In this document: piece by piece, positions 1 through 12,300 of the stretch | Layout of the letters: each line of letters begins with the position of its first letter | How positions within the stretch are numbered: position 1 is the stretch's first letter | The notes under the pieces: model-generated | What the model was told of the DNA's origin: nothing | Databases searched by the model: none | The model's input: only the letters and a program-made list of their open reading frames with translations | From: Nemertoderma westbladi | Taxonomy: Eukaryota > Xenacoelomorpha > Nemertodermatida > Nemertodermatidae | Assembly (NCBI GenBank): GCA_032718475.1 | Contig: JAUCBJ010006865.1 | Location: 1 to 64,000 of the forward strand | Length of the DNA stretch: 64,000 nt | Direction of reading: 5' to 3' | Position numbers and translations under genes: made by a program

Positions 1-453
1 ATGCCATCATTGCCTGTTCCCTAAATCTATACTGCTCTATGGGCCGAAGACTAGTTTATAGTCATTACTTGTCCTCCTCTGGCTGCTGGAAATCCATATG
101 GAGTGTAGATACTAGGTTCCGGTACTATTACTGCTGTATACTGTATAATATATACTGCACTGCTACCCTTTGGATTATGGTACTCGAGACATCAATACTT
201 TGATATACATCTTGTTATAGCCGGATTATTGATCTAAAGTTCGCTCGACAGATTTGGCATGTCGGCGTCTTCTCTAATTTAATTGTTATTTTTTTTTTAA
301 AACATACGTCCCCAGGCGGGGCAATCTGGCATAGTTTTATTTAATTACATGGTAAAATGTTTTTTAAAATATTTACAAATATAAAATTATAGAATTAGAA
401 GGGGGATACATAAATATAGAGCTGATAATATATTTCCAGTCAGAAAAACGGGA

Positions 454-474
454 GGGGGGGGGGGGGGGGGGGGG
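454..474. repeat. homopolymer G tract (G21)
   Basis: An uninterrupted run of 21 G preceded by GGGA. Similar runs occur at 2025-2044, 3488-3505 (as C), 15560-15578 and 63432-63480. Runs of this kind can form G-quadruplexes; their exact length is vulnerable to sequencing error. Confidence 0.85.
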
Positions 475-485
475 CTATTTTCATG

Positions 486-929
486 CTAAAGATGAGAGCC
501 CAGGCGTATTTTCACAGTGCAGGACGTGATAAGCATTTTGAGCGCTGCATTCACAGTATTTGCAGATGCAATCTTGCGACCGCGTATGAAAAGGTATTGC
601 AGTTTAACATAATAGTAATGGAATCCATGAACTGTATCTCTCGTAACGATATGTCGGTTTCGTTGGTTTGCAGATCTCCAGGAATTGGGTTCGAATGCGG
701 GTCCTCGTCCTAGTGTGTAGTCTTCATTATTGGAGTTGTCCTCTCTTTCCATTCGAAAGTTTTTGTATTTTTCTATCTCTGAGGCATTGAAGATGTCGGG
801 ATGTTTTTCTAAGATATCTTGGGTCAGAGATTTAATTGTTATTAGAAGACCGTTAGCGGGCTTATTACTGTAAAATAATTCTGTATGTATATCATGTAAA
901 CTCCTCCGAAGCGATCGCTCGTCCGTCAA
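486..929 (-). CDS. orphan open reading frame, 147 aa, doubtful
   Basis: An ATG-initiated frame of 147 codons with a charged, helical-looking N-terminal half (KSLTQDILEKHPD, residues about 33-45) and a C-terminal half of mixed composition. I recognise no domain. It has no neighbouring gene, no visible splice signals that would extend it, and lies in low-complexity AT-rich DNA next to a G tract. It may be the decayed end of a mobile element or a chance frame. I list it only because it is the one non-repeat frame in this part that begins with ATG and has protein-like composition. Confidence 0.2.
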   Translation of the reverse strand: MTDERSLRRSLHDIHTELFYSNKPANGLLITIKSLTQDILEKHPDIFNASEIEKYKNFRMEREDNSNNEDYTLGRGPAFEPNSWRSANQRNRHIVTRDTVHGFHYYYVKLQYLFIRGRKIASANTVNAALKMLITSCTVKIRLGSHL

Positions 930-1276
930 TGAAAGTTATATCAATCGACGCAGCTCAACCCCAGGATGTGGAAAAAAAACTTTCGAAAAAAATTATTAAA
1001 GGGTCTTTAGGGGGGCTGGGATCTTACTCTCTCTCAGACTGTAAGCAAAGCTGTTCAATGGGGAGGGAACCAACTTCACTACGTTTGTCTATGGACGGTC
1101 TTCTTATAGCCAGCTTGCTGGCTTTTCTAGTTAACCATAGAACATACAGTACATACTAGTAATACTAATACTACTCTTAGCATGCATATTACAGCTGCAA
1201 TATATATATATATGTTGCGGCTGCAATGCAACAAGCCTATAGTAGTAGTTGACTAGTAGTAGTTGGTTAGTAAGTG

Positions 1277-1850
1277 CTGATTGATAAGCTCCTGTAGATT
1301 ATCAGACCACTGCCTGTTCAGGGACCTAGATGCAGCCTTAACAGCAGCACTGATTAGTCTGTCTAGGAAGTCCCATAGAATAAAACGCAATCTCAAGGCT
1401 CGATTATTTAGAGCAGCAGTAGTGCCAGTACTTATCCATGGGAGTCCATGCTGGGCTCTAACTGCTGAGGACACCAAATCTCTGGATGGCACATTCACAA
1501 GAATGCTACGCCGGGTTCATTGTGTCAAGTACAATGCACACATCTCCAACCAGACACTATATAACATTGGAGGTGTCTCATTGGTTCCATCAAACTTACT
1601 TACTTACTTACTTGAACAGAGCCGCCCCCGCTTCGCAAGACATTGCTTTCGCGGACATGACTTGTATTGTGCATTGGCAGTCTCATGGAGTGCATGGTGG
1701 AATGATGACTCATGACTTACTTGACAGTTGAGACGCCTGTTATAGGAGGCTTTGAAGAATCTGAAATCGCCTCAAAATCATGGGTGATAGGGAGTTGTGA
1801 CGGCCCAATTTGGTTTATAAGCCGCCATAGTATCCTTAAGTCATGGGGCT
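1277..1850 (+). mobile_element. degraded LINE fragment with inverted 5' segment
   Basis: Positions about 1277-1345 match the minus-strand orientation of the LINE at 34001-37770 (the segment between endonuclease and RT, near 35835-35900). Positions about 1352-1850 match the same LINE in the opposite orientation, from the end of the RT through the conserved C-terminal region (peptide RAAVVPVLIHGSPCWALTAE is readable on the + strand) to near the 3' end. Such a head-to-head arrangement is what twin priming during LINE integration produces. The copy is diverged, has internal expansions such as TACT repeats near 1600, and has no intact frame. Confidence 0.75.
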
Positions 1851-1900
1851 CTAATCTAAGAAATTTCACTATATTTCTTAGATTAGATCCCCGTGACTTA
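1838..1900. repeat. inverted repeat (hairpin) at the end of the LINE fragment
   Basis: Arms of roughly 26 bp (1838-1863 and 1874-1900, core CTAATCTAAGAAA / TTTCTTAGATTAG perfect over 13 bp) are separated by about 10 bases. Immediately to the right lies TTAGGGTTAGGGTTAG (1898-1913), two and a half copies of the animal telomere unit. Confidence 0.7.
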
Positions 1901-2024
1901 GGGTTAGGGTTAGCCTAAATGGCAGTTTAAATTAGGGTTTCGGACCGCCACTCTTGAAAATTGGGGTGTGAATGATCGGGGGTGGGGGCATATGGAGCTA
2001 GACGAAAATTCCCGAGGGAAGGGA

Positions 2025-2044
2025 GGGGGGGGGGGGGGGGGGGG
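2025..2044. repeat. homopolymer G tract (G20)
   Basis: Twenty G in a row after a purine-rich lead-in (GAAGGGA). Same class as the other G/C runs in the window. Confidence 0.85.
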
Positions 2045-2134
2045 CATCATTGAATATCAGTGATTGAATTACTTTGTTATTTTGTGATTCAAAAGTTATA
2101 TGTTTTGATAAATAATAATGCTATTCCATTATAC

Positions 2135-2420
2135 TACTATTACTACTAGGATCGGCATGCTGCATAGCAGCTGCATTTTTAGGAATGTTGTGCCGGCTTG
2201 TCGACAAAATTGCGCCGCCACAACTCCCTATTACCCATGATATTTGCTAGATCATCCGCATCTTTAAGGCCAGTGTCCTTTAAGATGCGTCTCAAGAAAG
2301 TCATGGGCTGTCCACCATGCTTATTTACTCCATGAGGCTGCCAAAGCACAAGATTATGCACTGGCTGGTTCTCACGGGGAAAGCAATGTCCTGCAAAGCG
2401 GAGGCGACTTTGTTCTACTT
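2135..2420 (-). mobile_element. 5'-truncated LINE copy with 13-bp target duplication
   Basis: This is the last 286 bp of the same LINE family as 34001-37770, on the minus strand, beginning (in + coordinates) with the TACTAC-type 3' tail. It is flanked by perfect 13-bp direct repeats TATTCCATTATAC at 2122-2134 and 2421-2433, the target-site duplication. The coding remnant is the conserved C-terminal end of the LINE protein (60 codons at 2179-2361, including LWQPHGVNKHGGQPM). Confidence 0.9.
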
Positions 2421-2433
2421 TATTCCATTATAC

Positions 2434-3409
2434 AGCGTTCCTGAATAGATTGAATCAAATAAAATAACAGATATTTCTATGTGGTTTGTAAATTTAGTTT
2501 ATTAAATACTACTAAATACTCGTGTAGCTATAAGCTCAGTTTTTACATTTTAATAGGTTAAATATGACTTTTAATATTTTACTAAAGATTGTTTTGCAGC
2601 AATTTTACCGACAGGGTGACAATTAATATAAAATATTATATATATAAAAATCAGAAACTTAAAAATCTGGTATTCTTCACATGGGCGGAATATACAAAAG
2701 ACAGGTAGTTTTTGGCTATTGTAAATTATAGATATTGCATACGGACGGACAATTCCACCATACGGGCGGGCAATTCCATACGGACGGGCAATTCCATACG
2801 GACGGATTTGTCTGCGTTTCTAGTTTTAAATAAAATATTTTTGTTTAAAACAAAAGTTAATTGGAAATGAGCTACATGTTCAGTCCCTAATCCTCAAGAT
2901 CAGTTGTCGCATGTAATTCCAACTTAAATGCCTTTGGCTAATGTAACCGTACTCCTAATCACTATTAGGAAACTCCAACTCGGTTAATACTAACTATCGG
3001 GCCTCTTAATAGCATTTTACATCAGCATTAAAGGATTCTCTCATCACAGAACTATTGTCTTGAATATCATATGTAGAGCTCAAATTATAAGTCCCATTAC
3101 TGGATAATTATTCCTGAGCTCTCACATTATTCAAACAGACATTGCATTGCCCATGCCAGTAAATATGCTATGATAATGAAGTTTAACAAAGGTGTTAATT
3201 TTTCAGTGTATATACATCCCTGTATGGTAAATTATGCCACTGGGTTTAACTGAAATGTAGCAATCATATAATATCACAATAATGATTATGTACAATGTTC
3301 GCCACCATTCCTTATAGGATATCTATTCAACAAACACTTCCGGTTGTTCGTTCATTAAATTTGGACACGGGGGAAGGTTTCTCGCGGACAAAATACTGTC
3401 CCACCAGGT
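2434..3409. other. AT-rich region without a gene
   Basis: No supported gene. The only structure seen is a short tandem repeat at about 2738-2810 in which CATACGGACGGGCAATTC recurs about four times with small changes. Confidence 0.5.
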
Positions 3410-3610
3410 TTCGGGGCAATTGCAGATTGTGACCTTTAGAGAGTGTACACCATATCCTGGAATATAGTGTCGTTATTCTGGTACCTGCCCCCCCCCCCCC
3501 CCCCCTCAAATTTGTCTACAAATCTTAATGAGATTGCATGAAATTTGAAACAGAGATAGTATCACCTCCCTCCTGCTTGCTGGGTGAGCCAGAATTTTTA
3601 TATTTGCTTT
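3410..3610 (-). repeat. interspersed repeat with internal C18 tract
   Basis: The flanks of the C run (3488-3505) match the flanks of the G run at 15560-15578 in inverted orientation: both have the GGTACCTG/CAGGTACC box on one side, and an AATTTCATTAAGATTTGTAG-like segment on the other, followed by further similarity. It is therefore a dispersed repeat family with a homopolymer inside, not a chance run. Family unknown. Confidence 0.7.
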
Positions 3611-4344
3611 CATTCTTTAGCCACAAGTGTTTAAAAAATGTATCTCATGTGATATTTCACCAGTTACACTCCAGTTATTCTTCAACCTTATAGTGATTTG
3701 TTGGTACTGATGGAATGCTGACCATACAAGGATTCCAAATATGTAACACAATCTGAATTTCGTTGAAAAATAGCCGAGATATTAGCGTTCAAAAGTTGCA
3801 TGGTTTTTCATTTGCATGAGGCTATTTTTTTTCTATTAAATAAAAATACCATATTCTATAACAGTTTGTTTATGTATTTAATAGGTTGTAAATAATCATA
3901 CAATTTATTAGATACGTAATAGTATAATTAAATAAGTATTGCATTGGTGCCCAGCTACATATGGGATACACAACATGTTCCAGAATATGGTGCATTTATT
4001 AAATAGAATAAATGAGCTGAGGGGGAAGCAAATACGACTTTCGAATCGCATATCTCAGCTATATTTCCCGGACATTGGCTATTGTAGGACATGGTGTATA
4101 ATTGTGATAATAGGTAATACTAATGTCAAATGAATCAGATCTTACAGAAAATAGTGATAGGTCTATCACACAGGAAATATCATCAAACCGAAAAGTGTGA
4201 AAACGATGATGTGCACAAACACCAGTAGTCCTATCTACCACTTTAATGAATAAGTCTCATCGTAATGGGATCTAGAATGTTTCGTCCTGGGACAGACTCT
4301 TAATAGAGTCTACCGATTCAATATACCAGTATAATGTAATAAAA
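3611..4344. other. AT-rich region, shared interspersed repeat fragment
   Basis: No gene seen. About 3815-3870 (GAGGCTATTTT...ATTAAATAAAAATACCATATT) is shared with 13917-13975, so part of this stretch is repeat-derived. Confidence 0.5.
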
Positions 4345-4515
4345 GCTTGGTCTAGTGGTGATTTTCCTGGTCTTCCAATTAGGAAGCCATGGTTCGATCC
4401 CTAGATGTGGCAGGACTGTTTGGGCACAATGCTTTATAATAATGCTGCACGCAGCCTAGCACAACACTGGCTTTTATCCCTCCCTCAGTGGTCGATTAAT
4501 GGGAACCAAGGCAAC
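4345..4515 (+). mobile_element. tRNA-derived SINE
   Basis: An RNA polymerase III A box (TGGTCTAGTGGTG, 4348-4360) and B box (GGTTCGATCCC, 4391-4401) sit at tRNA-like spacing. The acceptor stem does not close, so it is not a functional tRNA. The unrelated body runs to about 4515 and ends directly against the first 63-bp tandem array. Confidence 0.75.
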
Positions 4516-4517
4516 AT

Positions 4518-5345
4518 GAGAAACATAATGGAGTGTTTTACTGTGGAAGATCACCCATGATGGTGAACAGGCATTCCGTTAGGAAACAGAGTGGAAGGGT
4601 TTACTGTGGAAGATCACCCATGATGGTGAACAGGCATTCCTTTAGGAAACAGAGTGGAAGGGGTTTACTGTGGAAGATCATCCATGATGGTGAACAGGCA
4701 TTCCGTTAGGAAACAGAGTGGAAGGGGTTTACTGTGGAAGATCATCCATGATGGTGAACAGGCATTCCGTTAGGAAACAGAGTGGAAGGGGTTTACTGGG
4801 GAAGATCACCCATGGTGGTGAACAGGCATTCATTTAGGAAACAGAGTGGAAGGGTTTACTGTGGAAGATCACCAATAATGGTGGTGAACAGGCATTCTTT
4901 TAGGAAACAGAGTGGAAGGATTTACTGTGGAAGATCAACCATGTTGGTGAACAGGCATTTATTTGGGAAACAGAGTGAAAGGGTTTACTGTGGAAGATCA
5001 CTCATGGGGGGTGAACTGGTATTCCTTTAGGAAACAGAGTGGAAGGGTTTACTGTGGAAGATCATCCATGGTGGTGAACAGGAATTCCTTTAGGAAACAG
5101 AGTGGAAGGGTTTACTGTGGAAGATCACCCATGGTGGTGAACAGGCATTCATTTAGGAAACAGAGTGGAAGGGTTTACTGTGGAAGATCACCCATGGTGG
5201 TGAACAGGCATTACTTTGGGAAACAGAGTGGAAGGGTTTACTGTGGAAGATCACCAATGGTGGTGAACAGGCATTACTTTGGGAAACAGAGATGAAGGGT
5301 TTACTGTGGAAGATCACCCATGGTGGTGAACAGGCATTCCTTTGG
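4518..5345. repeat. 63-bp minisatellite, array 1 (about 13 copies)
   Basis: Tandem units of 63 bp with the recurrent cores GGTTTACTGTGGAAGATCA and AACAGGCATTCCTTTAGGAA. Copies differ by scattered substitutions and small indels. Since the unit is 21 codons long, + strand frames of up to 110 codons stay open (readable unit VNRHSFRKQSGRVYCGRSP); I regard these as a by-product of the period. The same unit forms a larger array at 19815-21585. Confidence 0.95.
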
Positions 5346-6333
5346 CTTAACAAGCCTAAAAGATTCTCCCATTCAATATACTAAAATCCCACAAGGAACC
5401 AACCGAGAGGCATATTCCCCAGAAACCCAAACAAATACAATATGTGCCATGGTAAGACTCTGGGGTTACTTGTAAGAGAGGAGATCTTTGCAACTTCCAA
5501 TTCAATTTTATAATATTATTTAAATTAATTATTTTATGTGCTATAAAGTTTATATAAGCGTTTACTAGGAGGTAATACAGTATCTAACTAGTCAGTGATG
5601 TGGACGATGACTGCTACAGTATGTTGAATTTGGTATTGTACTTTTGCCCCATACAATGATTCCATAGAAGGATTAATTAGAGAGTTAATTAAGGGATATG
5701 AAAGCGGAATATAAGGTTAGTAAGATAATATTCAGTGGTGAAATAATACCGAAGGTTGAAATACCGGATAATTTCGATATTTACAGATAATTTATGCGCA
5801 ATGTGTTTTCCAGCTGATTTTGTTATTATATTGCCAATAATTTTGAAGCAGTTGTTTCAGTTAACGTAGCAGAATGGATTTTGATTGGATGGGTGAATTG
5901 ATGCCTAGTAATATTTAAAATTATTACATATTTGGTTTTCTTCAAATTTAAATTTATTTCAGCAATAATAAATATATTGTAAAGTGTGAAAACTCCACCT
6001 TCCCTTTTCTTCACAATGCAATGCGATATTCTCATTGGTTAGACATTACCGTTGGTCGAATTATACAACATTCCCTTTGTTCTTGTAGAAGTATATTAAA
6101 ATGCTACATACTGTAAATGAAGGCAAAATATAGATTTACAATATTTACTACTGCCAATAATATAATTTACTAACAATGTTTATGTTTTAAAAGTAAATGT
6201 TCACTTCGTGAACGTTATATAATATTTAACAAAAATAATTATAATTTTGATGTTGTTTTGGCCTAAAGTGTCCCTTTACCCATATTTGGTAAAATATTAC
6301 TCAATTGTGATATATTTAATATTTTTAAACAGT
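5346..6333. other. AT-rich region between tandem arrays
   Basis: No gene or known repeat recognised. Composition is strongly AT-rich. Confidence 0.5.
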
Positions 6334-9300
6334 CTAGCAAGAAGTAAATACCTCGTGGTAGGTGCATGCAAGAAGTAAACACCTCGTGGTAGGTGCTAGC
6401 AAGACGTAAACACCTCGTGGTAGGTGCTTGCAAGAAGTAAACACCTCGTGGTAGGTGCATGCAAGAAGTAAACACCTTTTGGTAGGTGCTAGCAAGAAGT
6501 AAACACCTCGTGGTATGTGCATATAAGAAGTAAACATCTCGTGGTAGGTGCATGCAAGAAGTAAACACCTCGTGGTAGGTTCTAGCAAGAAGTAAACACC
6601 TCGTGGTAGGTTCTAGCAAGAAGTAAACACCTCGTGGTAGGTGCTAGCATGAAGTAAACACCTCGTGGTAGGTGCTAGCATGAAGTAAACACCTCGTGGT
6701 AGGTGCTAGCATGAAGTAAACACATCGTGGTAGGTGCATGCAATAAGTAAACACCTCGTGGTAGGTGAATGCAAGAAGTAAACACCTTTTGGTAGGTGCT
6801 AGCAAGAAGTAAGCACCTCGTGGTATGTGCATATAAAAAGTAAACATCTCGTGGTAGGTGCATGCAAGAAGTAAACACCTCGTGGTAGGTTCTAGCAAGA
6901 AGTAAACACCTCGTGGTAGGTGCTAGCATGAAGTAAACACCTCGTGGTAGGTGCTAGCATGAAGTAAACACCTCGTGGTAGGTGCTAGCATGAAGTAAAC
7001 ACATCGTGGTAGGTGTATGCAAGAAGTAAACACCCCGTGGTAGGTGCTAGCATAAAGTAAACACCTCGTGGTAGGTGCTAGCATGAAGTAAACACATCGT
7101 GGTAGGTACATGCAAGAAGTAAACACATCGTGGTAGGTGCTAGCAAGAAGTAAACACCCCCAGGTAGGTGCTAGCATGAAGTAAACACATCGTGGTAGGT
7201 GCATTCAAGGAGTAAACACCCCGTGGTAGGTGCTAGCAAGAATTCAACACCCCGTGGTAGGTGTTAGCAAGAAGTAAAAACCTCTTGGTAGGTGCTAGCA
7301 AGAAGTAAACAAGTAAACACCTCGTGGTATGTGCATATAAGAAGTAAACATCTCGTGGTAGGTGCATGCAAGAAGTAAACACCTCGTGGTAGGTTCTAGC
7401 AAGAAGTAAACACCTCGTGGTAGGTTCTAGCAAGAAGTAAACACCTCGTGGTAGGTGCTAGCATGAAGTAAACACCTAGTGGTAGGTGCTAGCATGAAGT
7501 AAACACCTCGTGGTAGGTGCTAGCATGAAGTAAACACATCGTGGTAGGTGCATGCAAGAAGTAAACACCCCGTGGTAGGTGCTAGCATAAAGTAAACACC
7601 TCGTGGTAGGTACTAGCATAAAGTAAACACATCGTGGTAGGTACATGCAAGAAGTAAACACATCGTGGTAGGTGCTAGCAAGAAGTAAACACCCCAGGTA
7701 GGTGCTAGCATGAAGTAAACACATCGTGGTAGGTGCATTCAAGGAGTAAACACCCCGTTGTAGGTGCTAGCAAGAAGTCAACACCCCGTGGTAGGTGTTA
7801 GCAAGAAGTAAAAACCTCTTGGTAGGTGCTAGAAAGAGGTAAACACCTCGTGGTAGGTGCTAGCATGAAGTAAACACCTCTTGGTAGGTGCATGCAAGAA
7901 ATAAACACCTCGTGGTATGTGCATATAAGAAGTAAACACCTCGTGGTAGGTGCTAGCAAGAAGTAAACACCTCGAGGTAAGGGCATGCAAGAAGTAAACA
8001 CCTCGTGGTAGGTGCTAGCAAGAAGTAAACACCTCGTGGTAGGTGCTAGCAAGAGTAAACACCTCGTGCTAGGTCCATGCAAGAAGTAAACACCTCGTGG
8101 TAGGTGCTAGCAAGAAGTAAACACCTCGTGGTAGGTGCTAGCAAGAAGTAAACACCTCGTAGTAGGGGCTAGCATGAAGTAAACACATCGTGGTAGGTGC
8201 ATGCAAGAAGTAAACACATCGTGGTAGGTGCTAGCAAGAAGTCAACACCTCGTGGTAGGTGCTAGCAAGAAGTAAACACCTTGTGGTAGGTGCTAGCAAG
8301 AAGTAAACACCTCGTGGTAGGTGCATGCAAGAAGTAAACACCTCGTGGTAGGTGCTAACAAGAAGTAAACACTTCGTGGTAGGTGCTAGCAAGAAGTGAA
8401 CACCTCGTGGTAGGTGCTAGCAAGAAGTAAACACCTCGTTGTAGGTGCTAGCAAGAAGTAAACACCTCGTGGTAGGTTCTAGCAAGAAGTAAACACCTCG
8501 TGGTAGGTGCTAGCATGAAGTAAACACCTCGTGGTAGGTGCTAGCATGAAGTAAACACCTCGTGGTAGGTGCTAGCATGAAGTAAACACATCGTGGTAGG
8601 TGCATGCAAGAAGTAAACACCCCGTGGTAGGTGCTAGCATAAAGTAAACACCTCGTGGTAGGTGCTAGCATAAAGTAAACAAATCGTGGTAGGTACATGC
8701 AAGAAGTAAACACATCGTGGTAGGTGCTAGCAAGAAGTAAACACCCCAGGTAGGTGCTAGCAAGAAGTCAACACCCCGTGGTAGGTGTTAGCAAGAAGTA
8801 AAAACCTCTTGGTAGGTGCTAGAAAGAGGTAAACACCTCGTGGTAGGTGCTAGCAAGAAGTAAACACCTCTTGGTAGGTGCATGCAAGAAGTAAACACCT
8901 CGTGGTATGTGCATATAAGAAGTAAACACCTCGTGGTATGTGCATATAAGAAGTAAACACCTCGTGGTAGGTGCTAGCAAAAAGTAAACACCCCCAGGTA
9001 GGTGCTAGCATGAAGTAAACACATCGTGGTAGGTGCATTCAAGGAGTAAACACCCCGTGGTAGGTGCTAGCAAGAAGTCAACACCCCGTGGTAGGTGCTA
9101 GCAAGAAGTAAAAACCTCTTGGTAGGTGCTAGAAAGAGGTAAACACCTCGTGGTAGGTGCTAGCAAGAAGTAAACACCTCTTGGTAGGTGCATGCAAGAA
9201 GTAAACACCTCGTGGTATGTGCATATAAGAAGTAAACACCTCGTGGTATGTGCATATAAGAAGTAAACACCTCGTGGTAGGTGCTAGCAAGAAGTAAACA

Positions 9301-12300
9301 CCTCGAGGTAAGGGCATGCAAGAAGTAAACACCTCGTGGTAGGTGCTAGCAAGAAGTAAACACCTCGTGGTAGGTGCTAGCAAGAGTAAACACCTCGTGC
9401 TAGGTCCATGCAAGAAGTAAACACCTCGTGGTAGGTGCTAGCAAGAAGTAAACACCTCGTGGTAGGTGCTAGCAAGAAGTAAACACCTCGTAGTAGGGGC
9501 TAGCATGAAGTAAACACATCGTGGTAGGTGCATGCAAGAAGTAAACACATCGTGGTAGGTGCTAGCAAGAAGTCAACACCTCGTGGTAGGTGCTATCAAG
9601 AAGTAAACACCTTGTGGTAGGTGCTAGCAAGAAGTAAACACCTCGTGGTAGGTGCATGCAAGAAGTAAACACCTCGTGGTAGGTGCTAACAAGAAGTAAA
9701 CACTTCGTGGTAGGTGCTAGCAAGAAGTGAAAACCTCGTGGTAGGTGCTAGCAAGAAGTAAACACCTCGTTGTAGGTGCTAGCAAGAAGTAAACACATCG
9801 TGGTAGGTGCTAGCAAGAAGTAAACACCCCCAGGTAGGTGCTAGCATGAAGTAAACACATCGTGGTAGGTGCATTCAAGGAGTAAACACCCCGTGGTAGG
9901 TGCTAGCAAGTAGTCAACACCCCGTGGTAGGTGCTAGCAAGAAGTAAAAACCTCTTGGTAGGTGCTAGAAAGAGGTAAACACCTCGTGGTAGGTGCTAGC
10001 AAGAAGTAAACACCTCTTAGTAGGTGCATGCAAGAAGTAAACACCTCGTGGTATGTGCATATAAGAAGTAAACACCTCGTGGTATGTGCATATAAGAAGT
10101 AAACACCTCGTGGTAGGTGCTAGCAAGGAGTAAACACCTCGTGGTAGGGGCATGCAAGAAGTAAACACCTCGTGGTAGGTGCTAGCAAGAAGTAAACACC
10201 TCGTGGTAGGTGCTAGCAAGAGTAAACACCTCGTGGTAGGTCCATGCAAGAAGTAAACACCTCGTGGTAGGTTCTGGCAAGAAGTAAACACCTCGTGGTA
10301 GGTGCTAGCAAGAAGTAAACACCTCGTAGTAGGGGCTAGCATGAAGTAAACACATCGTGGTAGGTGCATGCAAGAAGTAAACACATCGTGGTAGGTGCTA
10401 GCAAGAAGTCAACACCTCGTGGTAGGTGCTAGCAAGAGTACACACCTCGTGGTAGGTCCATGCAAGAAGTAAACACCTCGTGGTAGGTTCTAGCAAGAAG
10501 TAAACACCTCGTGGTAGGTGCTAGCAAGAAGTAAACACCTCGTAGTAGGGGCTAGCATGAAGTAAACACATCGTGGTAGGTGCATGTAAGAAGTAAACAC
10601 ATCGTGGTAGGTGCTAGCAAGAAGTCAACACCTCGTGGTAGGTGCTAGCAAGAAGTAAACACCTTGTGGTAGGTGCTAGCAAGAAGTAAACACCTCGTGG
10701 TAGGTGCATGCAAGAAGTAAACACCTCGTGGTAGGTGCTAACAAGAAGTAAACACTTCCTGGTAGGTGCTAGCAAGAAGTGAACACCTCGTGGTAGGTGC
10801 TAGCAAGAAGTAAACACCTCGTTATAGGTGCTAGCAAGAAGTAAACACATCGTGGTAGGTGCTAGCAAGAAGTAAACACCTCGTGGTAGGTGCTAGCATG
10901 AAGAAAACACCTCGTGGTAGGTGCTAGCAAGAAGTAAACACCTCGTTGTAGGTGCTAGCAAGAAGTAAACACATCGTGGTAGGTGCTAGCAAGAAGTAAA
11001 CACCTCGTGGTAGGAGCTAGCATGAAGTAAATACCTCGTGGTAGGTTCTAGCAAGGAGTAAACACTTCGTGGTAGGTGCTAGCAAGAAGTAAACACCTCG
11101 TGGTAGGTGCTAGCAAAAAGTAAACACCCCCAGGTAGGTGCTAGCATGAAGTAAACACATCGTGGTAGGTGCATTCAAGGAGTAAACACCCCGTGGTAGG
11201 TGCTAGCAAGAAGTCAACACCCCGTGGTAGGTGCTAGCAAGAAGTAAAAACCTCTTGGTAGGTGCTAGAAAGAGGTAAACACCTCGTGGTAGGTGCTAGC
11301 AAGAAGTAAACACCTCTTGGTAGGTGCATGCAAGAAGTAAACACCTCGTGGTATGTGCATATAAGAAGTAAACACCTCGTGGTATGTGCATATAAGAAGT
11401 AAACACCTCGTGGTAGGTGCTACAAGGAGTAAACACCTCGTGGTAGGGGCATGCAAGAAGTAAACACCTCGTGGTAGGTGCTAGCAAGAAGTAAAGACCT
11501 CGTGGTAGGTGCTAGCAAGAGTAAACACCTCGTGGTAGGTCCATGCAAGAAGTAAACACCTCGTGGTAGGTTCTAGCAAGAAGTAAACACCTCGTGGTAG
11601 GTGCATGCAAGAAGTAAACACATCGTGGTAGGTGCTAGCAAGAAGTCAACACCTCGTGGTAGGTGCTAGCAAGAAGTAAACACCTTGTTGTAGGTGCTAG
11701 CAAGAAGTAAACACCTCGTGGTAGGTGCATGCAAGAAGTAAACACCTCGTGGTAGGTGCTAACAAGAAGTAAACACTTCCTGGTAGGTGCTAGCAAGAAG
11801 TGAACACCTCGTGGTAGGTGCTAGCAAGAAGTAAACACCTCGTTATAGGTGCTAGCAAGAAGTAAACACATCGTGGTAGGTGCTAGCAAGAAGTAAACAC
11901 CTCGTGGTAGGTGCTAGCAAGAAGTAAACACCTCGTGGTAGGTGCTAGCATGAATAAAACACCTCGTGGTAGGTGCTAGCAAGAAGTAAACACCTCGTGG
12001 TAGGTGCTAGCATGAAGTAAACTCCTCGTGGTAGGTGCTAGCAAGACGTAAACACATCGTGGTAGGTGCTAGCAAGAAGTAAACACCTCGTGGTAGGTGC
12101 TAGCATGAAGTATACACCTCGTGGTAGGTGCTAGCAAGGAGTAAACACCTCGTGGTAGGTGCTAGCAAGAAGTAAACACCTCGTTGTAGGTGCTAGCAAG
12201 AAGTAAACACATCGTGGTAGATGCTAGCAAGAAGTAAACACCTCGTGGTAGTGCTAGCATGAAGTAAATACCTCGTGGTAGGTGCTAGCAAGGAGTAAAC

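Larger units (their letters stand above)
1..1276. other. AT-rich region without a recognised gene
   Basis: I see no recognisable gene here. The stretch is AT-rich and contains a 21-base G run at 454-474, a short TA microsatellite near 1200-1212, and one weak open frame on the minus strand (486-929, listed separately). Nothing else in it matches the repeats found elsewhere in the window. Confidence 0.5.

Noticed and set aside
1898-1913. Interstitial telomere
   Set aside because: Only two and a half TTAGGG units; too short to claim.
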